A DNA stretch of 64,000 bases. Source: Terriglobia bacterium. Its GTDB lineage: Bacteria; Acidobacteriota; Terriglobia; Terriglobales; Acidobacteriaceae. The stretch lies in contig JAIQGK010000017.1 of NCBI GenBank assembly GCA_020072645.1, forward strand, positions 1-64,000. The letters run 5' to 3'. Below the pieces are notes generated by a model. That model saw only the letters and a list, made by a program, of their open reading frames with translations. It searched no databases and was not told the origin of the DNA. The position numbers were made by a program, and so were the translations under genes. Shown piece after piece: positions 18,580-25,702 of the stretch. The stretch's first letter is position 1, and each line of letters begins with the position of its first letter.

Positions 18580-19281
18580 TCACGGCTCATCCTCTTCTTC
18601 CTCTTCCTCTTCCTCTTCTGGGTCCTCTTCCTCTGGGTCTTCTTCCTCTGGCTCCTCCGGTTGCTCCGGCTCGCCAAATCTCACCCGTCCCATCACGCTG
18701 GCTACAATCTGCATACCGTAAAAAAACATTCCTGCCGACTTCAGGTCCATCTGGCCCTTCATCATTGCATTTAACCCCTTGGTCAGGCTCAGCACAATCG
18801 CGTTGGCGTCTTCCAGCGGCGGCAGTTCCAGGTCTTGAGTCCGCGCTGCCAGCAATCTGTCATGCCCGTAGCAGTACTTGCTGCCATTCATGCGCGGAGA
18901 CCCGCAGTATTCCCCGCCCGCTCGCCGATGCGTGCATCGTGCTGCCAATTTGGCCTTTTCCAGGTTTCTCTTGTCCCTCTCCTTGCGATGCTTCTGATAT
19001 TCGGCCATCGTCCGCGCCATCACTTCAAATGCCTGGTGCTCTTCAAATTCCAGCGGAGTGTCATTGCCCTCCCGCCAATCGCGCAAATTCTCTTCCAGAT
19101 ATTCCTTGTAAGCCGTATAGGCGCGGTAAAATTCCACGCATAGTTTGCCCTCTTCGCTGCTTTCCCATTGCACACCGTGCTTTTCCCGGTATTCTCTCCG
19201 CCTCTGCTCCAATGGCTTGGCTTCCTCTTCGGCTGCTCTCTCCTTTGCCAACTTAAATAGTGCGTCCAGGCTCATGCTCAT
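18580..19281 (-). CDS. Acidic-tailed protein with a Cys/His zinc-like motif
   Basis: 233 aa from ATG 19281; an in-frame ATG at 19338 with AAGGA nearby is also possible. The first half is highly charged and helical (LFKLAKERAAEEEAKPLEQRRREY). A central CTHRRAGGEYCGSPRMNGSKYC then GH segment has C-x(8)-C-x(10)-C-x2-H spacing, which looks like a small zinc knuckle of the sort seen in DUF5763-like acidobacterial proteins. The C-terminus is almost entirely Glu with Pro and Asp (about the last 30 residues, encoded by CTC/TTC tracts). No membrane segment. Not recognised functionally. Confidence 0.6.
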   Translation of the reverse strand: MSMSLDALFKLAKERAAEEEAKPLEQRRREYREKHGVQWESSEEGKLCVEFYRAYTAYKEYLEENLRDWREGNDTPLEFEEHQAFEVMARTMAEYQKHRKERDKRNLEKAKLAARCTHRRAGGEYCGSPRMNGSKYCYGHDRLLAARTQDLELPPLEDANAIVLSLTKGLNAMMKGQMDLKSAGMFFYGMQIVASVMGRVRFGEPEQPEEPEEEDPEEEDPEEEEEEEEEDEP

Positions 19282-19572
19282 CGTTTTACCTCGTCTTGAA
19301 GTTGGGTCTTTACCCTTTTGCACTGCTGCCGTCGCCATCGTCCTTAGTCTTGCGCTGTCCAGCCGATTTTCAGGTCTTCTTCGTAAAGTGGGGATGGCCG
19401 GGATACCCCTACCCCTCCCCTCATCCCCATTTCTAAAGGACTTACGCCATTCCTCCCCAGGTGTCCCCACTTGCCCTTGTTGCAAACAAATGTGCTTACC
19501 TTATTCCTCCCCATTTCGTCCCCACTTTCGGCTGAGACATCAGGCAGAGGGTCGCAACCCCAAAATGCAAAA

Positions 19573-19592
19573 ACCCGGCCTCAAAGCCGGGT
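19573..19592 (-). terminator. Hairpin with a T tract on the minus strand
   Basis: Read on the minus strand, ACCCGGC-TTTGAG-GCCGGGT is followed by TTTTGCATTTTG. The 7-bp perfect stem would stop leftward transcription entering from the palindrome cluster before the acidic-tailed gene. Confidence 0.6.
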
Positions 19593-19611
19593 GAAAAACA
19601 AAAAACTAAAC

Positions 19612-19944
19612 TTGTGGACCACAGCCTGGGCTCCAATCAAGCCCGGTTCTGGCTTGATTGGGTAGAGAAGCCCTCGGCTGTGCCTTTGTTTCAAATCTCT
19701 TATGTGGCCAGGCACTCTCTCGCCTGTGACTTTTCCTGGACCGCAGAGCCTGCCCTGAGCCTATCGAAGGGGCACCCTCTCCTATGACTACTTGTGGACC
19801 GCAGGCGCCCTCGCCTGCGACTCCTCGTCTTTTCATGTGGCACAGGCACTCTTGCCTGTGTTTTTTTTAGCCCGCAGAGTCTACCGAAGGGCACCCTCGC
19901 CTGCGCCTACGATGCACATGTGGCACAGCCGCCCTCGGCTGTGA
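19612..19944. repeat. Cluster of about seven extragenic palindromic units
   Basis: Each unit begins with TGTGG(A)C(C) and forms a hairpin with a CYCT-type loop. Clear units are GCAGGCG-CCCT-CGCCTGC (19801-19818), CACAGGCA-CTCT-TGCCTGTG (19841-19860) and CACAGCCG-CCCT-CGGCTGTG (19924-19943). A weaker one is at 19703-19729 and two degenerate ones are near 19740-19790 and 19870-19905. The first unit (19612-19682) has CACAGCC/GGCTGTG outer arms enclosing a second perfect hairpin, CCAATCAAGCC (19633-19643) with GGCTTGATTGG (19651-19661). No coding region seen across 19282-20239. Confidence 0.8.
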
Positions 19945-20239
19945 GTTTTTACCTTACAGTATCGTTATCAGTCGCTACAAACAAAAGACGAATTTACTTT
20001 AGCATTCTTTCCGGCCGCTGTAACAGAAAAATCTGCGATCCTCTGCCTGACTTCATGAAGGTTTTCCCAAACTCATCGACCTGATTCACCAAGCTCGGAA
20101 CCTCGATGTCCCGAAGCGCCTGCAAAGCGCGAACAATGGTAGCCCCGGGCGAAGCGCGGGGTATGGTGAAAAAGAAATTGAGCCCCGGCAACGGTAGGGG
20201 CGGCAAATTCGGCTTTGTATTGGCGAATAGAAGGTGTAA

Positions 20240-20264
20240 TATAATACGCACATTAGCTGATTAG
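20240..20264 (+). promoter_or_regulatory. Promoter and putative operator of the XRE-ImmA genes
   Basis: A perfect -10 box TATAAT lies at 20240-20245, with weak -35 candidates TTGTAT (20215-20220) or TTGGCG (20220-20225). Ten nt downstream is AGCTGATTAG (20255-20264). The same 10-mer recurs just after the -10 box of the Ubl promoter at 21329-21338, which makes it the best candidate for the XRE protein's binding site. Confidence 0.65.
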
Positions 20265-20281
20265 CGGATGGAGTGAACTGA

Positions 20282-20581
20282 ATGGCTCAAAGCCTCGGAC
20301 AGATTATTCGAGAAGCGCGAAAAAGTAAGGGGTTCACTCAGCGTGAACTGGCAGACAAGGTCAAGAAGGAAGATGGAACGGCTATTACGCCACAGTATTT
20401 TAATGACATCGAATTTGACCGACGAACACCTTCCGAACACGTGGCAAGAGGTCTCGCGAAGGCCCTCGATCTCGATCCCGACTACATCGTGGTGCTCACC
20501 GGATTTGTCCCTGAGGACGTACGGGAAAAACTCACCGAGGAGAATGTGAAGAAGGCGATGAGTCTATTCAGGAAAAAATAG
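20282..20581 (+). CDS. XRE-family helix-turn-helix repressor of the Ubl locus
   Basis: 99 aa. A canonical HTH_3 domain spans about residues 5-70 (LGQIIREARKSKGFTQRELADKV, ITPQYFNDIEFDRRTPSEHVARGLAKALDLD). A short C-terminal helix follows (EENVKKAMSLFRKK) that may be the site recognised by the partner peptidase. The gene is separated by 1 bp from an ImmA/IrrE-type peptidase gene, the arrangement of ImmR-ImmA and DdrO-IrrE switches, in which the peptidase cleaves the repressor. I infer that it represses its own promoter and the Ubl promoter at 21291. Confidence 0.88.
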   Translation: MAQSLGQIIREARKSKGFTQRELADKVKKEDGTAITPQYFNDIEFDRRTPSEHVARGLAKALDLDPDYIVVLTGFVPEDVREKLTEENVKKAMSLFRKK

Positions 20582-20582
20582 T

Positions 20583-21299
20583 ATGTATTCGGTCCCTGAC
20601 AAGACGGGTAGATTTCAGCGACGACCCCACTATTCACAAGGCGAGCTTGACGCCGAGTGTGAGCAAGTTATTTCCAGCTTCCTGCTTTCTCGTCATCGCA
20701 GGATTGTATATCCCGTCGCAACTGATGACTTGATTCATTTGTTGGAACAGGTGGCGGTGGTTGATCAATACGCTGACTTGAAAGACGAGAGCGGAAATGA
20801 ATTGTGGGGTGTGACAGAATTCGAGCCGGGAACCTCTCCGCTTGTGAAAATTAGTGCCAAGTTATCATCTGCTGAACGCTTTACAAATCCATTCCGCACC
20901 ACGCTGACCCACGAGTTCGCGCATGTCAAATTACATGGACCTCTGTTTGAACTCAAGGCTAGTTCGCCTGGGTTGTTCGAGGGCGCGGAAGTCGTCAGGC
21001 AACAGTGCAAACGAGAGCAGGTGGAAAGCCCAGCCGAATACGACTGGGCGGAATGGCAAGCAGGGTATTGTTCAGGAGCACTGCTAATGCCTATCGGGGC
21101 GTTGCGGCTTTCGGTCACAGAATTCTTGAAGGCGGCAGGCCTGAGTGTTACTGGAGTGCCCACGAACTCGAACCATGGGCAGGATCTGATCACCGTGGTG
21201 TCACGTAAGTTTGAGGTATCAACACTAGCTGCAAAGGTCCGGCTGGCCAAGCTTGGTTTTTTGAACGCTGACGACCGGCAAAAATACTTGTTGACATGA
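20583..21299 (+). CDS. ImmA/IrrE-family metallopeptidase
   Basis: 238 aa (PF06114-like). The zinc motif is HEFAH at residues 110-114 in TTLTHEFAHVKLH, with a third acidic ligand likely in the following helix region (EWQAGYCSGALLMP, the usual E-xx-A-xx-F-A-x-xLLMP motif of this family). Family members cleave a cognate XRE repressor on signal (DNA damage or mobile-element induction). The gene is coupled to the XRE gene upstream. Its last codons overlap the TTGACA box of the Ubl promoter (21291-21296), so the two transcripts are separable. Confidence 0.9.
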   Translation: MYSVPDKTGRFQRRPHYSQGELDAECEQVISSFLLSRHRRIVYPVATDDLIHLLEQVAVVDQYADLKDESGNELWGVTEFEPGTSPLVKISAKLSSAERFTNPFRTTLTHEFAHVKLHGPLFELKASSPGLFEGAEVVRQQCKREQVESPAEYDWAEWQAGYCSGALLMPIGALRLSVTEFLKAAGLSVTGVPTNSNHGQDLITVVSRKFEVSTLAAKVRLAKLGFLNADDRQKYLLT

Positions 21300-21349
21300 T
21301 ATTTTTTTGGAGTAATACTACGCTTGCAAGCTGATTAGTCTTGCAAGCG
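21291..21349 (+). promoter_or_regulatory. Ubl operon promoter with palindromic operator
   Basis: -35 TTGACA (21291-21296) is separated by a 16-17 bp spacer from the -10 region TAATACT (21313-21319). A perfect 10-bp inverted repeat follows at the expected start-site region: CGCTTGCAAG (21321-21330) and CTTGCAAGCG (21340-21349), with CTGATTAGT between. It contains AGCTGATTAG, also found at the XRE promoter. It is well placed for repression of the three Ubl genes. Confidence 0.8.
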
Positions 21350-21381
21350 GATTTAATAATAACAACAGGAGCATTGAAGCT

Positions 21382-21630
21382 ATGTCCAGCGAAGCCAAAC
21401 TGCGAACGATTCATATCTTTGTGCAGATTGAAAACCAAAAAGAGATCGAAGTGGAGTTCACCTCCGAAACAGTGACTGTTGCTCAAATCAAGCTTGCGGC
21501 AGGCGTACAGTCAGATTTTGCCTTGGCCATCAAGCGTGAAGGTCGGCCGCTTCCTCTGAGGGATGACGAAGTCATTGAGATCAAAAACGGAGAACATTTT
21601 ATCGCCGTCCCCAACGGAACCGTTTCGTAA
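21382..21630 (+). CDS. Ubiquitin-like protein (multiubiquitin-domain type)
   Basis: 82 aa, AGGAG at 21367-21371. A single beta-grasp domain is suggested by IHIFVQIENQKEIEVEF (first hairpin), VTVAQIKLAAG (helix), FALAIKREGRPLPL and the closing DEVIEIKNGEHFIAVPNG. This matches the pattern of the prokaryotic multi-ubiquitin family (PF14452-like), here as one copy. The C-terminus is PNGTVS and not a free glycine, so conjugation would need removal of three residues to expose Gly79. The adjacent JAMM domain is the obvious candidate. It is followed by an E2-like and a JAMM-E1 gene. Confidence 0.82.
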   Translation: MSSEAKLRTIHIFVQIENQKEIEVEFTSETVTVAQIKLAAGVQSDFALAIKREGRPLPLRDDEVIEIKNGEHFIAVPNGTVS

Positions 21631-21643
21631 GGAGAAAATCATT

Positions 21644-22006
21644 TTGAACCCCGACACGATGCAACGCTTCGAAGACGAGTTGCGGCAGGCATTTGACGGC
21701 TCTGTTGTGGCCAACGATGCGAACCGCAAACTGATAAGACTCGCGACCGTGGACTTTCCTGACGGCTGCATTCCTCAGAGATCGGCGGCATTAGTCGTTC
21801 TTGATCCGGCCGCCGACAAACCCGAGTTTTACTTAGCGCAGGTTCCAAGATTGGCCTCCGGCAATCAACCAGCAACGGGCCAAGTAATGGTTGGTGGCGA
21901 GATTTGGAATACTTATTCCTACGCGATCCAGAACTGGGACCAGATCAGAAGCACTGCTGTGCAGTTCGTACAGGCCAAACTTAGGAGATTTGCCCTTGCC
22001 CAATAA
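21644..22006 (+). CDS. E2-like protein of the first Ubl system
   Basis: 120 aa. I choose TTG 21644 because AAGGAG (21629-21634) is 9 nt upstream; an in-frame ATG at 21563 lies inside the Ubl gene and ATG 21659 is far from the site. The core VDFPDGCIPQRSAALVVLD, PEFYLAQVPRL, then GGEIWNTYSYAIQNWDQI resembles the divergent prokaryotic E2 families (Prok-E2_E-like), where a W-x(n)-W segment replaces the eukaryotic C-terminal helices. The only cysteine is Cys42 (DGCIP). No HPN motif. It may be a catalytic E2 with an unusual site or a non-catalytic E2-fold partner. Overlaps the next gene by 11 bp. Confidence 0.7.
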   Translation: MNPDTMQRFEDELRQAFDGSVVANDANRKLIRLATVDFPDGCIPQRSAALVVLDPAADKPEFYLAQVPRLASGNQPATGQVMVGGEIWNTYSYAIQNWDQIRSTAVQFVQAKLRRFALAQ

Positions 22007-23360
22007 AGCTCAAGTGAGAATTCCGTACGACTTGGCCCAACGAATTCGCCAAATTCTCAACGACCCGTGGCTTCATCACGAGCCTGTTGTCTTTGCGTTG
22101 GCGAGCGCGAATCGTACAAATCAATATGCTTTGATTCAGGTGAAGCGGTTAGTGCATGCGCCGGAATCGGCATTCATACCAAGTCTTGGACATGGTGCTA
22201 GGTGGTCGGCACGATGGAACATCGAACTGATGAACCTTTGCGCCGAATCTTCACTTGGTTTGGTTATTTTCCACCGGCATGGCGGTACTCACGTCGCGCT
22301 CTCGAATGATGATCGCGAAAGTGCATCTCAACTGCTGCCATATTTTCAATCATTCGTTCCGGGCCGCTACCACGGCTCAATAGTAATCGGCGACCATTCA
22401 GCAGTTGGTCTGGTATGGTGTCCCGGCTTCAATCACCCGATTGAAGAGGTGGAAGTGCGCTTTTTGGGGTCGCATATTGAAACTCTCGCGAGTAATTCCT
22501 ATAAGCGGGAGGAGTGGGAGGAATTCCAGCGGGTTCCTCTAGCAGAGAATCGCATAAATCGAAAAATTATGCGTAAGGCGAAAGTAGCCGTTGTTGGTCT
22601 TAGCGGCGGGGGAAGCCAGATTGTTACGCAGCTTGCATCATGGGGAATAGGAAACATCATCGGTATAGATCCACAAACCTATGATTTTGAGAACCGACTC
22701 ACTACCGATTGCCCGTGGTTTATTGATCTGACTTGGGGCGCAAGGAAGACGTCAGTTGCAAAGCGTCAATGTTTCTTGGTGAACCGATCTACTAGATTTC
22801 AAGCGATTCCAGCCGAAATTACATCGCCGACCGCGGTCTGCGCACTTAAGACAGCAGATGTCATTGTCGGATGCGTTAACAACCTTCAAGCCCGCGCAGA
22901 TTTGCTGGAAATTGGCGGAAGGTTTGGTATTCCATATATTGATATTGGCTTTAAGATCGTTCTCGGCACTATGCTTGGTGTTTCCGAGCTGAGCTCGTTG
23001 CCGGGAAATGCTTTCACCATCGTTCCTGGCGACTTCTGTCTTTGGTGCACGGGCTTTCTTACGAAAAGCAAATTGGAGAAGGAAGCCGGTGGCGCTGATC
23101 GTTCGTACCTCAACTTGAAATCTCAATCCGAGCACGGAAGTCGAAATGCCTACGTTTCATCCTTCAACGGGCTGCTAGCGGGACATGCCGCAACCGAGGT
23201 TCTCCAATTGCTTCTTGGTTGGCGCCGCGGAACAAGCGGATCTAGATATTATGTGTATAACGGCGTCACGGGTGAAATGCAGCTGTGGGCCGGCAAAAAA
23301 AATGACAAATGCAATCATTGCAACAATGTAGTTCACGCCGGCGACCCGATCTGGAACTAG
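21996..23360 (+). CDS. JAMM deubiquitinase-E1 activating enzyme fusion
   Basis: 454 aa from TTG 21996 (AGGAG at 21983-21987). The N-terminal JAMM/JAB domain (about 1-165) has Glu29 (HHEPVVF) and the exact H-x-H-x7-S-x2-D signature at His93, His95, Ser103 and Asp106 (FHRHGGTHVALSNDD). The C-terminal ThiF/E1 domain (about 190-454) has the glycine loop VVGLSGGGSQ (about 200-208), the acidic GIDPQ (Asp225), ENRLTT and the DVIVGCVNN strand. Two CxxC pairs (348/351 and 439/442) form a probable zinc site. It should adenylate the Ubl C-terminus after the JAMM half trims it. Operon: Ubl, E2-like, this gene. Confidence 0.88.
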   Translation: MPNKAQVRIPYDLAQRIRQILNDPWLHHEPVVFALASANRTNQYALIQVKRLVHAPESAFIPSLGHGARWSARWNIELMNLCAESSLGLVIFHRHGGTHVALSNDDRESASQLLPYFQSFVPGRYHGSIVIGDHSAVGLVWCPGFNHPIEEVEVRFLGSHIETLASNSYKREEWEEFQRVPLAENRINRKIMRKAKVAVVGLSGGGSQIVTQLASWGIGNIIGIDPQTYDFENRLTTDCPWFIDLTWGARKTSVAKRQCFLVNRSTRFQAIPAEITSPTAVCALKTADVIVGCVNNLQARADLLEIGGRFGIPYIDIGFKIVLGTMLGVSELSSLPGNAFTIVPGDFCLWCTGFLTKSKLEKEAGGADRSYLNLKSQSEHGSRNAYVSSFNGLLAGHAATEVLQLLLGWRRGTSGSRYYVYNGVTGEMQLWAGKKNDKCNHCNNVVHAGDPIWN

Positions 23361-23390
23361 CGAAATGCCGCAGGCATACAAGGAACACCT

Positions 23391-24236
23391 TTACTTCATC
23401 CCCCTCGCCGCGGCCAGCATCTCGTCAGCCTTGGCGCGGACCCGGATATCTTCAGTGAAGTTCGTCCAGCGCACGGTGCCGGAGGAATCCACCAGGAACT
23501 CTGCAGGTCGCGCAATGTCACTGTGTTCAGGCCCGCCGCCTTTGTGCAGCAGGTTATAGCGGCGGATGGTTTCAGTCGTGGGATCGGACAGGATAGGGAA
23601 GGTATAACCGGCCTTGCCGGCCAGGTTGCGCGATACTTCCGGCGTGTCCACGCTGATGGCCACGGGACGCACACCGGCAGCTTCAAACTCTTTCAGGTTT
23701 TTCTGTATGCCTCGTAACTCGAGGTTGCAGAATGGTCACCAGTATCCACGATAGAAGACCAGCAGCACCGCCTTGGGCGGCGTTGACGTGCTCAGAGCAA
23801 CTGGAGTAGCTTGCCCCACTGTTCTGCTTGCGGATGCCGAATTTGCAGAAGCCGAAGTTGCGGCGTCGGCCTTGCCCAGCAACTGATCGAGCGACACTTT
23901 GTTGCCGCTGGTATCGGCCAGCGTGAAGTCGGGAACTTTCTGTCCCACTTGCGGCGCTGCCGCCGATGATGGCAGAGCGCGCGACGTGACAGACGCAATC
24001 GCAACCAGGCCGCAGATCAGCAGTGACAACACGCCGAGGATCGGACTGGAAACCTTGCCGCCATAAATCTGCGGTTGGCGGAAAGCGCGCATCATTCCCA
24101 CGGCGGCGCAAATAAGTGCGGCAATCGCCAGGGCCACACTCAGCCACGGCAGGGCACGCTGCCCGGGAAGTCCCATGAAGTATCCGGCATTGGAAAGCAG
24201 GGCAGCCAGGGCAAGCAGCAATGCGATCCATGGCAC
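23391..24236 (-). CDS. Membrane redoxin with UGA-encoded selenocysteine (U-x-x-C)
   Basis: 281 aa if the in-frame TGA at 23736-23738 is read as selenocysteine (residue 167). N-terminal half: four hydrophobic segments (about 2-16, 28-47, 64-84) from a GTG start at 24236. C-terminal half: AhpC/TSA redoxin domain opening with VPDFTLADTSGNKVSLDQLLG and KAVLLVFYRGYW. The UGA follows, exactly where these proteins have the first active-site Cys, and reading continues in the same frame as PFCNLELRGIQKNLKEF and VRPVAISVDTP to the normal end. A bacterial SECIS-like hairpin sits 11 nt after the UGA. The alternative is a nonsense-mutated pseudogene; the intact frame on both sides argues against decay. 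Confidence 0.8.
23710..23738 (-). promoter_or_regulatory. UGA codon and bacterial SECIS-like hairpin
   Basis: On the minus strand, UGA (23738-23736) is followed after 11 nt by the stem CCTCG, loop AGTTA and stem CGAGG (23724-23710). A short apical loop with G in its first two positions about 16 nt after the UGA fits the bacterial SECIS pattern read by SelB. The hairpin lies within the redoxin coding sequence. Confidence 0.7.
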
Positions 24237-24514
24237 CCAGTTGCGTTAGCGCGCCGATGGTTGCGGTAGATCAGTTGTTGGCGTCATATGAGATGGCAGT
24301 CTAACAAATTTGCCGTTGGCGCACACGGATTATGCAAACACAAACACAATTATGGTGGCACTCCCCAGTGCGCATCCACGAAAAGGGCAAGTGTCAGGGC
24401 ATGACTTTAGTCGTGCCGTAAAGCGGAGCAATGACAGGTTTCTTGTGCCGCAGGCCGTCGCGGAGGCGGAGGCGGAGCGACAAAAGATGGGTTCGCCTGC
24501 GATACACTCTTTCT

Positions 24515-25648
24515 ATGCTTGCCCCTTACGCGTTGCGGGCGGAAGAGAGCCGCGGACGGCGCTATCCGGAAGAAGCCCATGCTTACCGCAACGTCTTCCA
24601 GCGCGACCGCGACCGCGTGGTGCATTCGCGGGCTTTCCGCCGGCTGGAAAACAAGACGCAGGTTTTTACCGGCCGCCGTTCTGACCATTTTCGCAACCGG
24701 CTCACGCACACCATTGAGGTCGCGCAGATTTCCCGCACCATTGCCGCCGAGCTGCAACTGAATGAAGACCTTGTCGAGGCGCTGGCCCTTGTGCATGACG
24801 TGGGCCATCCCCCGTTTGGCCATGCGGGCGAGCGCGTGTTGAATGCGGCCATGCAGGAATATGGCGACCAGTTTGACCACAACCTGCACGCGCTGCGCAC
24901 GGTGGAGCAGTTCGAGCATCGCTATGCGGAATTTCCCGGGCTGAACCTGACGTTTGAGGTGCGCGAGGGAATCGTGAAGCACTCTCGCGATTATGATGCT
25001 GCGGATTTTCCTGAGCTGGCGGAATATTTGCTGGACGAGCGTCCGCCGCTGGAAGCGCAGTTGATCGACTTTACCGATGAGATTGCGTACTCAACTGCCG
25101 ATCTGGATGATGGCGTTGAAGCAAAGATCCTCACGCGCGAGCAGGTGCGGCAGAACGTGCCGCTATTTGCGCGGCTGCATGCGGAAGTTGAGCAGCGCTA
25201 TCCCGCCGCCGCAGAGAAGCTGCTATTTAATGAGACGCTCAAGCGCGTGCTGGACCGCCTTGTGAGCGACTTGATCATCAATAGTCGGAAGCTGATTGGC
25301 GAAGCAGGCGTTAAATCAGTTGAGGCAGTACGGAAGTATCCGGAGCGGCTGATTGCTTTCAGCCCGCAAGTGGACGAAGAGCGCAAGCAGATCAAAGACT
25401 TTCTTTACGCGAACGTTTATTACAGTCCGGCGCAGCAGCGTGACAAGCAGCAGGCGGAGAAGGTGATAGCAGAAATGTTTGCCTTCTTTATGAAATTTCC
25501 GCGCGAGCTGCCCGCCAGCTACCAGGAGAAAACACGCACCGAGCCGCTGCACAGAATCGTCTGCGATTACGTTGCGGGAATGACGGACAGTTATATCTTT
25601 GAGCAGCATCGGCGGTTTTGCGCGCCAAAGAAGCGGATTGGAGTATAG
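24515..25648 (+). CDS. dgt: Deoxyguanosinetriphosphate triphosphohydrolase-like protein
   Basis: 377 aa from ATG 24515; the frame is open upstream but Arg-rich and not protein-like. It is an HD-domain dNTPase: NVFQRDRDRVVHSRAFRRLENKTQVF at the N-terminus, metal ligands in HFRNRLTHTIEVAQ and ALVHDVGHPPFGHAGE, and DFTDEIAYSTADLDDG further on. These enzymes hydrolyse dNTPs to deoxynucleoside and triphosphate, and in some hosts limit phage by nucleotide depletion. The length is typical of the type-2 subfamily. It stands alone, with no phage-defence genes immediately attached. Confidence 0.93.
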   Translation: MLAPYALRAEESRGRRYPEEAHAYRNVFQRDRDRVVHSRAFRRLENKTQVFTGRRSDHFRNRLTHTIEVAQISRTIAAELQLNEDLVEALALVHDVGHPPFGHAGERVLNAAMQEYGDQFDHNLHALRTVEQFEHRYAEFPGLNLTFEVREGIVKHSRDYDAADFPELAEYLLDERPPLEAQLIDFTDEIAYSTADLDDGVEAKILTREQVRQNVPLFARLHAEVEQRYPAAAEKLLFNETLKRVLDRLVSDLIINSRKLIGEAGVKSVEAVRKYPERLIAFSPQVDEERKQIKDFLYANVYYSPAQQRDKQQAEKVIAEMFAFFMKFPRELPASYQEKTRTEPLHRIVCDYVAGMTDSYIFEQHRRFCAPKKRIGV

Positions 25649-25702
25649 AGAACGCAAGTTCTCAGTCGCGCGCTTATTAAAGGAGTGCACGGAGGGGTGA
25701 AA

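Noticed and set aside
19612-19944. CRISPR array
   Set aside because: Units are palindromes of differing sequence and irregular spacing, with no identical repeats, no uniform spacers and no cas genes.
19994-20251. 85-codon minus-strand open frame before the XRE gene
   Set aside because: Overlaps the XRE promoter, has no ribosome-binding site and no recognisable domain.
23391-24236. Two separate genes or a frameshifted pseudogene for the redoxin
   Set aside because: Both halves are in the same frame, separated only by TGA at the active-site codon, motifs on both sides are intact, and a SECIS-like hairpin follows; selenocysteine is the simpler reading.
24515-25648. dGTPase as part of a defence island with the first Ubl locus
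   Set aside because: It is separated by the convergent redoxin gene and has the ordinary housekeeping form; proximity alone is insufficient.
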